This document shows, one piece after another, positions 23,483-31,307 of a stretch of DNA of 54,432 nucleotides. Every line of letters starts with the position of its first letter. Position 1 is the stretch's first letter. The notes beneath the pieces are model-generated. The model searched no databases and was not told the origin of the DNA. It saw only the letters and a list, made by a program, of their open reading frames with translations. Origin of the DNA: Frankiales bacterium (lineage in GTDB: Bacteria > Actinomycetota > Actinomycetes > JAFAQI01); the NCBI GenBank assembly GCA_025980465.1, contig JAICXJ010000019.1:1-54432 (forward strand), in the 5' to 3' direction. The translations under genes were made by a program, and so were the position numbers.

Positions 23483-24399
23483 CGGCGCGACCGGAAGTGA
23501 CCGTTGTCGACCGGCACCACAATGGCCCGCAACACACCCAAGGGCATCGCCAGCAGGCGCAGCACCGTACCCACCGCCGGATAGAAGTGGCCGGCGCGCA
23601 GTTCGCGAACCAGCTCGCGCCGGCCCCACCGCAGGTTGTCGGCGGCCACGAACCGAGCGCGGTGGCGGTCGGTCCGGATCAGTTTGGCGATCCGCGCGCC
23701 ACTGCCGTAGCCGTACCGGGCATCGAGCAGCAGCAGCCGCCGCGGTCCCCGCCACTGCGAGTGCCAGGCGATCGCGCTCGGCTCGTAGCGCCCGCCGAGC
23801 CCGGCGGCGAAGCAGCGGTCGAACAGGTCGTGCTCCGGTGCCGCACCGAACCGGCCCCCCACACCCAGCGACTCGTCCCATCCGCCTAGCCGTTCTAGGA
23901 CGTCGCGCCGAGTTGCCAGGCTGGCCCCGTGGCCCAGGTTGCCGACGCTCGAGCCGTCGTAGGTCGCCGACGACTCCTCCCGTTTGATCGCGACATCGCG
24001 CGACGGCCGCTCGCCGGCCGGCGGCAGCACCCGGCCAGTGACGAACCCGGCGTCCGGATGGGCAGCCGCCGCGGCGACCAGGGCATCCCGCCAGCCGGCA
24101 TCGACCACCACGTCGTCGTCGGTGAACAGCACGATCTCGCCCCGACCGGCCCGCCATCCGGCGTTACGAGCGCGCCCGACGCCTGGTCGGTCACAACGGA
24201 CGACGACGGCACCGGCGGCGGCAGCGATCGTCGCGACGACCTTCGCATCCGTCGACGCGCTGTCGGCCACGATCAGCTCATCGTCGGCACGCAGCGCCGC
24301 CCGCAGCGAGTCCAGGCACGTCGAGAGCTGGCCAGGACGGTCCCGGGTGGGCACGACCACGGTCACCGTCGCGCGCTCGCTCGAAGAGGTCGGTTGCAC
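23479..24399 (-). CDS. GT2 family glycosyltransferase
   Basis: A 306-residue GT-A enzyme: VVVPTRDRPGQLSTCLDSL, VADSASTDA, GVGRARNAGWRAG, and metal site FTDDDV. The C-terminal block YGYGSGARIAKLIRTDRHR is shared with its neighbour. The start is GTG 24399; CAGTCT 6 nt upstream is a poor but correctly spaced leaderless -10. It is first in a two-gene operon with 22547-23482 and is divergent from the Wzz-like gene. Serial use of these two enzymes on successive sugars is plausible but unproven. Confidence 0.88.
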   Translation of the reverse strand: MQPTSSSERATVTVVVPTRDRPGQLSTCLDSLRAALRADDELIVADSASTDAKVVATIAAAAGAVVVRCDRPGVGRARNAGWRAGRGEIVLFTDDDVVVDAGWRDALVAAAAAHPDAGFVTGRVLPPAGERPSRDVAIKREESSATYDGSSVGNLGHGASLATRRDVLERLGGWDESLGVGGRFGAAPEHDLFDRCFAAGLGGRYEPSAIAWHSQWRGPRRLLLLDARYGYGSGARIAKLIRTDRHRARFVAADNLRWGRRELVRELRAGHFYPAVGTVLRLLAMPLGVLRAIVVPVDNGHFRSRR

Positions 24400-24517
24400 C
24401 GCCGCAGACTGTCACAACCCGCTTCGCGCAACCCTGATTCGCGCGGCGTCCGAAGCCCCGCTGCGGAGCGCACGCTAACGTGTCGCGCGTGCTCGTGTGC
24501 GCCGGTCTGGAGGGCCG
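24400..24517 (+). promoter_or_regulatory. Promoter and ribosome binding site of the wzz-like/wzy-like operon
   Basis: TAACGT at 24476-24481 is a TANNNT -10 candidate. It is followed by an untranslated leader of about 30 nt with a Shine-Dalgarno GGAGGG at 24509-24514, just ahead of the ATG at 24518. Unlike many neighbours this operon therefore looks leadered. Confidence 0.5.
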
Positions 24518-25159
24518 ATGGCCAGCGTCGACCCTGATCCGGTAGCCCCGCGGGGGCGCCAGATCACGATCCCGCTCGAGGTCAGCGCACTCACCGTCAT
24601 CCTTGCGCTGGCACTGGGTTTGGTCGCTGCCGGCGGCGCAGCGCTGTATCAGCGGCACAAGCCGACGAACTACTTCAGCCTGGCAGTGCTGCAGATCGAC
24701 CAGCCGCAGCAGGTCGCGACCGACACCGGCGACGCAACGCTGGCGAAACTGCAACGGCTTCGCTCCTACTACGCGGGCGTGCTCGACACCGAGGTGCTCG
24801 CCGCTCCGATCGCCAAGCAGGTCAACCTTCCGGTCGGTGCCGTCATCGGGTCCATCACGACCTTGATCAGCCCGTCGAACTTCCTGATCGACCTGTTCTC
24901 CCACGCGAAAACGCCGCAGCAGTCGCTCGCCATCGCGCAAGCGGCGACCTCTCAGTTGATCACCTACGTGCGAAAGCAACAGGTCAAGGCCGGGATCCCG
25001 GCCATCAACCGGGTCGTCCTGCGGGAAGTCACTCAGCCGGGCGCCGGCGTCAGGGTCGCGACCTCGACGAAGAAGGAGCTGATCGCCGGCGGAGTCGCGT
25101 TCGTAGTCGTCGCGGCCGCCTTCATCATCGTCGCGGACCTGCTTCGCCGCCGCTGGTGA
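24518..25159 (+). CDS. Wzz/chain-length-determinant-like membrane protein without kinase domain
   Basis: A 213-residue protein with a short cytosolic N-terminus, a transmembrane helix (about 25-45), an extracytoplasmic domain of about 120 residues, and a second helix near the C-terminus ending RRRW. This is the plan of polysaccharide co-polymerases that set chain length together with Wzy. No Walker motifs are present, unlike the BY-kinase at 48310. The start ATG 24518 has a good Shine-Dalgarno (GGAGGG). The wzy-like gene follows 21 bp downstream, supporting the pairing. Family membership rests on topology and context more than on strong motifs. Confidence 0.7.
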   Translation: MASVDPDPVAPRGRQITIPLEVSALTVILALALGLVAAGGAALYQRHKPTNYFSLAVLQIDQPQQVATDTGDATLAKLQRLRSYYAGVLDTEVLAAPIAKQVNLPVGAVIGSITTLISPSNFLIDLFSHAKTPQQSLAIAQAATSQLITYVRKQQVKAGIPAINRVVLREVTQPGAGVRVATSTKKELIAGGVAFVVVAAAFIIVADLLRRRW

Positions 25160-25180
25160 CGGGGCACTAGGACCCACCCG

Positions 25181-27280
25181 GTGGGTGCGCTTCTCGTCGA
25201 TCTGGTGACCGGTATCGCGGTCATCGTCACCATCTACGCGCGACCGACGGTCGTGCTCGGCATGCTCGTCACGTCGTTGCTGCTGGTGCCGGCGACGTTG
25301 ATCATGCCGCACCTCCACACGTCGTACGCGACCGTCAACCACGTACTGACACTGGCCGCGGCGCTGCGGCTGGCGCTGATGGCAAGACAGGGACACCGGC
25401 GGTTGTTCACTGCTACGCCGCTGCATCTCGCGCTGGGGATGCTGATTGTCACCTGGGTGGCCGACGGCCTGGTCTTCGCTCCGGGCAGCGGCGCTGCCGA
25501 CACTGCATTGCAGCGAGTCGTGGATCTCGGCTTCGTCGCCGGGTTCTTCGTCGTCGTCCTCGCGTTGATCCGGCTGATCGACAACCCACGCTTCGTGATG
25601 CGGCTCGTCGTCACGTCGTTCGCGGGCATGGTCATCATCGCCGTGGTCGAGCACTTCACGCATCAGGCATACGGCGACTGGCTGTTCACCAGGGCCGGCG
25701 CGCCGGGTTCGACGACCGCAGCACATGTCCTCGAGACCCGCGCCGGGCACCTTCGGGTGCGCTCGAGCTCGGAGTTCGCGCTGCAATTCGCGTGGATCGC
25801 CATCATGTTGCTGCCCCTTGTTACGGTCTTCATCACCCGGATGCGGCGTTGGGTCGTGATCGGACTGCCGCTGCTCGCGGCCAGCGCCGTCGCGACCTAC
25901 TGGACCTACTCCCGCAGCGCGGCCGCGGCGATTCCGGTTGTCCTGCTCCTCGTGGCCGTGCTGGTGCGGGACCGGCGGGCGACGTTGCTCGCCGCGTCGA
26001 GTGTGCTGGTCGCGGCCGCGTTGTTCGCTCTGGACCCAGCCATCCAGCATCATCTTTCGCTCGCCGTCGACCAGGGCTCGATCGGGGTGCGGTTCCAGCG
26101 ACTCCCGCCGATCCTGTCCGCGGTGTCACATCACGCGTTCCTCGGTCTCGGCATCGGTGGGTTGCAGGCGATCGGCGTCCCGACCACCGACAACTTCTAC
26201 CTCTACGCCTACGGTGACACCGGCGCAGTCGGCGCTGCCGTCCTGGTCGCCGTCTGCCTCACCGCACTCGCCCAGTCGGCGCGCGGGTTGATGGTGACCG
26301 ACCGGTTCCGGCGGCAGCTCGTCGTCGCGTCGCTGATCGGTCTGGTCGCATTCCTGGTCAGCGGCGGCGTCCTGGACTCGCTGCTGCTCACCCAGTCCGC
26401 CGAGCTGGTGATGGTGCTCCTTGCCATCGCCACGGCAGTGGCCGAGCCGGAGCTCGGGACCATCCCGATGCCGCAATGGTCGCTTCGCCGGGTCGCCTTC
26501 CTCAGCGGTCTCGGCGCCGTGGCCGGTGTCGTCGCACTACTTCTCGCGCCGGTGACCGTCTCGCAGGAGCGCTCGTTCTCGACCGTCTCCGCGCTGCGCA
26601 ATGCCGGCCCGTACGACGCAGTGACGAGCGGCCGGCTGCTCATTGCCAACGTGTGCGACATCGCGAAGGCGATCCAGCCGTCCCTCGCCGGCGTTCATTT
26701 CACCTGTCTCGATGACTTCGGTGCCGCCGGCGTCGGCACCCTGCGGGTCGAATCGCCCTCTGCCACCGCCACCCTCGCCGCCTATCAGACCCTGACCCGG
26801 ACCGTGACGGCATCCGCGGTCATGCGCGGTTTCCAGACCCAGAGCACCGGGCCGCCGATCTCCGCCCGCAGCACGATCTGGCGGACGGCTCCGGCCTCAC
26901 TTGCGGCGTTCGGGGCCGTGATCGGGCTCATCGCGCCGCTGCCGTGGCGGCGTCGCCAGAAGCTGCACCTCAGCCGATCCGGTCGATCAGCGCCAGCCGG
27001 GCCGCCGCCGCCTGCGACGGCCGATGGTGAGCAAGAACGTCCGCCCGTGCGGTCTGCGCCATCACCGCTCGCCGCTGTGGGTCAGCGAGCACCTCAGCGA
27101 GCGCCACAGCGAAGTTCGCCGCTGTCGCCCGCGTCACCGCCCCCTCCGATAGTGATAGTCCCTCGACGCCCGCCGCGGTCGTCACCACCGGCAGGCCCGA
27201 CGCCAGGGCGTCGAGCACCTTCATCTTCGGGCCACTCGTCGGCGGGCATGGAAAGGCCAGGACCGCGGCCCGGCGCATGA
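25181..27280 (+). CDS. O-antigen ligase/polymerase-like membrane protein (Wzy-like) with C-terminal Wzz-like loop
   Basis: A large polytopic protein of 699 residues with about ten helices. TYSRSAAAAIP and DNFYLYAYGDTGAVGA match the conserved SRxxxL and late-loop patterns of O-antigen ligase/polymerase proteins. After the last core helix a further TM-loop-TM unit (about 445-595) resembles a chain-length domain. The final 100 residues are Pro/Arg/Ser-rich and lie antisense to the GT4 gene at 26970-28016. No stop occurs before 27280, so this 311-bp overlap is either a genuine low-complexity tail or evidence of a sequence error near 26970. It probably polymerises repeat units outside the membrane. 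Confidence 0.8.
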   Translation: MGALLVDLVTGIAVIVTIYARPTVVLGMLVTSLLLVPATLIMPHLHTSYATVNHVLTLAAALRLALMARQGHRRLFTATPLHLALGMLIVTWVADGLVFAPGSGAADTALQRVVDLGFVAGFFVVVLALIRLIDNPRFVMRLVVTSFAGMVIIAVVEHFTHQAYGDWLFTRAGAPGSTTAAHVLETRAGHLRVRSSSEFALQFAWIAIMLLPLVTVFITRMRRWVVIGLPLLAASAVATYWTYSRSAAAAIPVVLLLVAVLVRDRRATLLAASSVLVAAALFALDPAIQHHLSLAVDQGSIGVRFQRLPPILSAVSHHAFLGLGIGGLQAIGVPTTDNFYLYAYGDTGAVGAAVLVAVCLTALAQSARGLMVTDRFRRQLVVASLIGLVAFLVSGGVLDSLLLTQSAELVMVLLAIATAVAEPELGTIPMPQWSLRRVAFLSGLGAVAGVVALLLAPVTVSQERSFSTVSALRNAGPYDAVTSGRLLIANVCDIAKAIQPSLAGVHFTCLDDFGAAGVGTLRVESPSATATLAAYQTLTRTVTASAVMRGFQTQSTGPPISARSTIWRTAPASLAAFGAVIGLIAPLPWRRRQKLHLSRSGRSAPAGPPPPATADGEQERPPVRSAPSPLAAVGQRAPQRAPQRSSPLSPASPPPPIVIVPRRPPRSSPPAGPTPGRRAPSSSGHSSAGMERPGPRPGA

Positions 27281-28016
27281 CCTCGACCGCGCTCGCCACC
27301 TCGCCAACGACCTCGATGCCCTCGCCCTCCGGCGGGTGGACCAGGCCGCGGCCGGCGACCAGCAGCCGCGCCTCCGGCAGCCGCCGGCGTACCGCCGGCC
27401 AGCCCGCGAGCAGGGTCCGCAGCGCGACCTGATTCGGCGGCCAGGCCCAGTCGGCGATCATCATCGCCACCGGCGCTTCGACCAGCGGCAGCACCTCGTG
27501 CGGCATCGGCTGGGTCACCGGACAGAGCTCGCGGACGCCCACCGCTGCGGCGACCCGCGCCGAAAACGCGATCGCGACATCGGCCCGGCGTACCGCTCGA
27601 CGCTCGGCCCGGATGGACTGAACGTCGGCCAGGCGCGGTTGCCGCAACGCGATGGCATCGAGTCGCGTCGAGTGGTAGACGGTCACCCCTCTCGCGGCCG
27701 CCGGCGCCACCGCCGGATACGACTCCGGCTCCTCCGCCCACGCGACCGCGTCAGCCGGCGGGCGCCAGCCGGCGGCGGCAATCCCGCCGCGCGGGTTGAG
27801 CAGGGTTGCCGGCCGACGCCGCCACCCGCCCGGGTCGTGGTACGGCGAACACCTCACCCAATCCGGTGGTGCGAGTCCCGCCGGCGCGACCCCCCAGCAC
27901 CAGGCTGAGACGTCATGACCTCGCGCCCGGGCGGCCTCCCAGATGGCGTAGACGTGACGCCCGGTAGCCGTGCCCTCCGGATGCGGGAGGTGATAGGTGA
28001 CGACCGCGATCTTCAC
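26970..28016 (-). CDS. GT4 family glycosyltransferase
   Basis: A 348-residue GT-B enzyme. It opens MKIAVVTYHLPHPEGTATGRH and has the donor-side block TSGPKMKVLDALASGLPVVTT, where the usual second Glu of E-x7-E is Asp. Its ATG overlaps the stop of the GT4 gene upstream by 4 bp (28013-28016). The last 311 bp are antisense to the end of the wzy-like frame, and the protein sequence remains GT-like across this overlap (VLAHHRPSQAAAARLALIDRI), so I take this strand as the constrained one. Confidence 0.88.
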   Translation of the reverse strand: MKIAVVTYHLPHPEGTATGRHVYAIWEAARARGHDVSAWCWGVAPAGLAPPDWVRCSPYHDPGGWRRRPATLLNPRGGIAAAGWRPPADAVAWAEEPESYPAVAPAAARGVTVYHSTRLDAIALRQPRLADVQSIRAERRAVRRADVAIAFSARVAAAVGVRELCPVTQPMPHEVLPLVEAPVAMMIADWAWPPNQVALRTLLAGWPAVRRRLPEARLLVAGRGLVHPPEGEGIEVVGEVASAVEVMRRAAVLAFPCPPTSGPKMKVLDALASGLPVVTTAAGVEGLSLSEGAVTRATAANFAVALAEVLADPQRRAVMAQTARADVLAHHRPSQAAAARLALIDRIG

Positions 28017-29203
28017 TGCGGCGACCGCTCGGCTGCAGCTCTCCAGACGCCCTCGAGCGCGCCGGCGCTGTCGGCCCAGCTGAAGTCATCGAGCACCCGT
28101 CGCCGCCCGGCGGCACCGGCGGCTCGAGCCGCGTGCGGGTCGCAGACCCACTCGACGATGGCGTCGGCAGCCGCCGCGATGTCCGGCGCGATGACGACTC
28201 CGGCGCCCGGGCCGATACCCGCCGCGCCGGCCGGTGATGCCACCACCGGCCGGCCCGCTGCCATCGCCTCGAGCACCTTGTTCTTGATGCCGGCTCCTGA
28301 CGTCATCCAGTCGACATGGACCGTGATGCGTTCGAGGTCGTCTCGGACATCGGCAACGTTCGTACGCAGCTCGACGCCGTGCGGATCGGCCAGCCGACGT
28401 ACCTCGCGTGGCGGTCGGCGTCCGACCAGCAGCACCCGCGTCTCCGGCACCTTCGCCCTGACCCGCGGCCAGATCTGGGTCACGAGGTCCCGCGCCGCAT
28501 CGACGTTGGCCCGGCTGTCGAACACGCCGTGAAACCCCAGCACCGGATCCCCGCCCGGCATCGGGGTCGGCTCAGGACCGGGGTCGACCCCGTTGCCGAC
28601 GACGACGACGTTCGCGCCCGGCGCAACGGCCCGGACCAGCTTGACATCCTCGGGGGTGACGACGACCACCGCCGCCAGGTGCGGGTAGTACGCCTGCTCG
28701 TGTCGACGTATCCGGGCCGGCTGGCCGGCCGACATCAGCCGCTGCACGGCCGGGAGCCGGCGGTTGCCGTGATTCGCCGACCACGGATCGATCGCCATGT
28801 GGACGGCCGGCAGCTGCGGCGCCCGTTGTGCCAGCCTCGCCGTGCCCCAGCCGTGCAGGTGTACCAGGTCGACGCCCTCGGCCACGACGGCATCGAATGC
28901 CTCGAGCAGACCCGGGCGTTCGACGTAACCGACATGTGCCGGCTCGCCGGTGCGTACCGACCAAGCGGTCCGTGACAGGAAGTCAGCAGTCCTCGATCGC
29001 CCGGCGCCGAACCATTTCAACCTGACTCCCGGCAGCAGCTCGACTGCTTCCGGCGGTGCCGGTGCTGCTGCCTGCCTGGCCCCGGCGGCGAGCACGGTGA
29101 TGTCATGGCGGGCAGCCAGCACCCGCAGATGATGGGCGAGCACGAACGCCGCGCCATCCGTCAGCTGCCACGGCTCCCAGGCGCTGACCACGGCGATCCG
29201 CAC
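28013..29203 (-). CDS. GT4 family glycosyltransferase
   Basis: A 396-residue GT-B enzyme. N-terminal VRIAVVSAWEPWQLTDGAA, central LHGWGTARLAQ, and the donor motif GAGIKNKVLEAMAAGRPVVAS define the family. GTG 29203 follows TAGCGT by 7 nt, a leaderless arrangement. An in-frame GTG 15 codons upstream lies in a duplicated copy of the same sequence and could be an alternative start. It heads a two-gene operon with 26970-28016 and is divergent from the GT2/GT4 pair at 29368-31307. Confidence 0.88.
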   Translation of the reverse strand: MRIAVVSAWEPWQLTDGAAFVLAHHLRVLAARHDITVLAAGARQAAAPAPPEAVELLPGVRLKWFGAGRSRTADFLSRTAWSVRTGEPAHVGYVERPGLLEAFDAVVAEGVDLVHLHGWGTARLAQRAPQLPAVHMAIDPWSANHGNRRLPAVQRLMSAGQPARIRRHEQAYYPHLAAVVVVTPEDVKLVRAVAPGANVVVVGNGVDPGPEPTPMPGGDPVLGFHGVFDSRANVDAARDLVTQIWPRVRAKVPETRVLLVGRRPPREVRRLADPHGVELRTNVADVRDDLERITVHVDWMTSGAGIKNKVLEAMAAGRPVVASPAGAAGIGPGAGVVIAPDIAAAADAIVEWVCDPHAARAAGAAGRRRVLDDFSWADSAGALEGVWRAAAERSPQ

Positions 29204-29286
29204 GGTCGGGACGCTACCGCGGCCCTGCGTGCGGTCCCAGGGCCGCACGGTCGGGACGCTACCGCGCCCTGCGTGCGGTCCCAGGG
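29198..29286. repeat. 45-bp tandem duplication covering the GT4 start and promoter
   Basis: Unit 1 is 29198-29242 (45 bp). Unit 2 is 29243-29286 and is identical except for one missing G in the CGCGG run. Each unit contains the minus-strand TAGCGT hexamer and the GTG, so the promoter/start cassette exists twice in tandem. This is a recent duplication by its near-identity. Confidence 0.9.
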
Positions 29287-29302
29287 CAATGTGACATTGC
29301 CC
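29284..29302. promoter_or_regulatory. Operator-like perfect palindrome, copy 1
   Basis: GGGCAATGTGACATTGCCC has two 9-bp arms around a single G. It lies in the divergent gap between two GT operons. The TGT-N-ACA centre suits a GntR-type or similar dimeric regulator, but no regulator gene is in the window. Confidence 0.6.
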
Positions 29303-29335
29303 GGCCCGAGGCGAGGTTCGCCCGCGATTTTCGGG

Positions 29336-29354
29336 GGGCAATGTGACATTGCTC
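29336..29354. promoter_or_regulatory. Operator-like palindrome, copy 2
   Basis: GGGCAATGTGACATTGCTC repeats copy 1 with one mismatch in the outer arm. Its centre is 52 bp from the centre of copy 1, about five helical turns, so both would face the same side of the DNA. It ends 13 bp before the GT2 ATG at 29368. Confidence 0.6.
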
Positions 29355-29367
29355 GGACAACGCGACA

Positions 29368-30273
29368 ATGGTGGGCGTGACGACGTTGGCGGTGGTCGTG
29401 TGCAGCCGCGACCGCGCTGACCGGCTTCGTGGCTGCCTGCCCGCGGTACTCGCCCAGCAGGCCGACGAGGTCTTGGTGATCGACTCGGCATCACGCGACG
29501 GCGCCACGGCGGAGGCCGCGACCGCACTCGGCGTCCGATGCATCAGGGTTGACCAGCCCGGACTGGCGCGGGCGCGCAACGCCGCGTTGCGCGCCACCAG
29601 CGCTGACATCGTCGCGTTCACCGACGACGACTGCATTCCGCACGGGGACTGGGCCGCCGCCCTCCATGCCCGCTTCACCCGTTCGCTCGTTGCGGGCGAG
29701 CGGGTCGGGTTCGTGACCGGTCGGGTCATCGCGACCGGCGGCGGCCAGCCGCTGTCGGTGCTGCTCGGTGCCGTGCCCCGGACGTTCCGCGCTGGCGACG
29801 ACGCCAGCCACGTCGGCCACGGCGCCAACCTGGCGGTTCGTCGCGAGTGCTGGGAGGCACTCGACGGGTTCGACGAGAGCCTCGGAGTCGGCGGCGAGCT
29901 GCTCGCCGCCGAAGACACCGACTTCGTCTGGCGGGCCCTTCGCTCCGAATGGCTCGGCCACTTCGAGCCGAACGCGGTGGTCGCTCACGAACAGTGGCGA
30001 GGCCGGCTGGCGGCGCTGCGAACCTCATACGGGTACGGCGTCGGCGCCGGCGCGGTCCGTACCAAGGTCCGTCGGCTCGCCGGCCGGAAGGCGGCCCGGC
30101 GGTTCTCGGCCGGGAGCCTTCGTCGTACCGCCGGGTTGGCGGTCACCGACGCCCGGTCCGGGTACGAGTTCGGTGCCGTGACGAACCTGGTCCGGCTCGC
30201 CGGGCTGGTGGTCGGGCGGACCCGCGCGGCGCGGTTCTCCCTCGACCACGGCCATCTCGTGTCGGCTCGATGA
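29368..30273 (+). CDS. GT2 family glycosyltransferase
   Basis: A 301-residue GT-A enzyme: LAVVVCSRDRADRLRGCLPAV, VIDSASRDGA, GLARARNAALRA and metal site FTDDDC, with LAAEDTDFVWRAL as the later acidic motif. The C-terminal YGYGVGAGAVRTKVRRL block and DHGHLVSAR ending tie it to the paralogues at 22547, 23479 and 32454. ATG 29368 is used; GTG codons at 29371 and 29377 are alternatives. The stop overlaps the next GT4 start (ATGA). Two operator-like palindromes lie directly upstream. Confidence 0.88.
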   Translation: MVGVTTLAVVVCSRDRADRLRGCLPAVLAQQADEVLVIDSASRDGATAEAATALGVRCIRVDQPGLARARNAALRATSADIVAFTDDDCIPHGDWAAALHARFTRSLVAGERVGFVTGRVIATGGGQPLSVLLGAVPRTFRAGDDASHVGHGANLAVRRECWEALDGFDESLGVGGELLAAEDTDFVWRALRSEWLGHFEPNAVVAHEQWRGRLAALRTSYGYGVGAGAVRTKVRRLAGRKAARRFSAGSLRRTAGLAVTDARSGYEFGAVTNLVRLAGLVVGRTRAARFSLDHGHLVSAR

Positions 30274-31307
30274 CCCGGCCGCTGGTGGTCGACGGCCGCT
30301 TCTTGGTAGTGCGGCCGACCGGGCTGCACCGGGTCGCGTCGAACTTCGTGGCGGCCGCCAAGGACGCCGGAGTGCCGATTCAGGTGTGGGCGCCGGGTGG
30401 CGTCGACCATCCGCTGATCGACCGGTCGGTGCCGATGCCGGCAGGGCGGCTGACCGGCAGGGTGTGGGAGCAGGCGGTGCTGCCGGCTGTCGCCCGGGGC
30501 CGGCCGATCTGGTCGCTGACCAACACGACTCCGGTTCTCGCACCCGGCATCGTCGTGGTGCATGACCTCGCGGTCGTGGTCGGGCCGGAGTGGTTCGCGG
30601 CGTCGATGCGCTGGTACGGCCGGGTCATGCTCTCCGGGGCCCGGCGGGCCCGGCGGGTCATCACGGTGTCGCATGCGATCCGTGACGAGCTGATGGCCGT
30701 CGGCGTCGAGGGCGACCGCATCTCGGTGGTGTCACCCGCGATCGATGACAAGTTCTCGCCGTCCACCGGCGATCAGGTCGCCGATACCCGCCGCAGACTG
30801 GGGCTGGACCGCGGCTACGCCGTGATGGTCGGCTGGGCGGATCCGCGCAAAGACGTCGCCACCGCCGTCGCGGCGCATCAGCGGGTCGTCACGCAACACC
30901 CCCACGACCTCGTGCTCGTCGGTGAGTCACATCCCACCTTCGCGCCGGTCGCTCTTGCGGACCTGGCCTCGGTACGCCGCGTCGGCCACCTCGGGGATCG
31001 CGATCTGATCCCGCTGCTCACCGGGGCGAAAGTGTTGCTGTATCCCAGTCGTTACGAGGGTTTCGGGTTGCCGCCGCTGGAGGCGCTGGCGTGCGGCACT
31101 CCCGCGGTCGCGAGCGACATCCCAGCCCTGCGGGAGAGCACCGCCGGCCTGGTCCCGCTCGTCGCCCCCGGCGACGTGGCCGGCTGGGCTGACGCGCTGC
31201 TCGCCGGCATCACCGGCGCCCTCAGCTGCCCGTCTCCTCCGGTACGTCCGTGGCGAGCGGTGGGACAGCAGTTGGCAGCTGCGTTATCGGCTGGATCGGA
31301 CGAGTGA
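30270..31307 (+). CDS. GT4 family glycosyltransferase
   Basis: A 345-residue GT-B enzyme: VDGRFLVVRPTGLHRVASNF at the N-terminus, then VVHDLAVVVGPEWF, GWADPRKDVATAV, and donor motif YEGFGLPPLEALACGTPAVAS. The GLHR loop and short N-terminal domain resemble mannosyltransferases of the WbaZ type, only as an inference. ATG 30270 overlaps the preceding stop by 4 bp. The last 86 bp are antisense to the end of the GT4 gene at 31222. Confidence 0.88.
   Translation: MTRPLVVDGRFLVVRPTGLHRVASNFVAAAKDAGVPIQVWAPGGVDHPLIDRSVPMPAGRLTGRVWEQAVLPAVARGRPIWSLTNTTPVLAPGIVVVHDLAVVVGPEWFAASMRWYGRVMLSGARRARRVITVSHAIRDELMAVGVEGDRISVVSPAIDDKFSPSTGDQVADTRRRLGLDRGYAVMVGWADPRKDVATAVAAHQRVVTQHPHDLVLVGESHPTFAPVALADLASVRRVGHLGDRDLIPLLTGAKVLLYPSRYEGFGLPPLEALACGTPAVASDIPALRESTAGLVPLVAPGDVAGWADALLAGITGALSCPSPPVRPWRAVGQQLAAALSAGSDE

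Noticed and set aside
24278-26053. 591-codon minus-strand open frame opposite the wzz-like/wzy-like genes
   Set aside because: Composition is Arg/Asp/Gln-rich and repetitive, without any domain; the plus strand encodes membrane proteins with recognisable topology.
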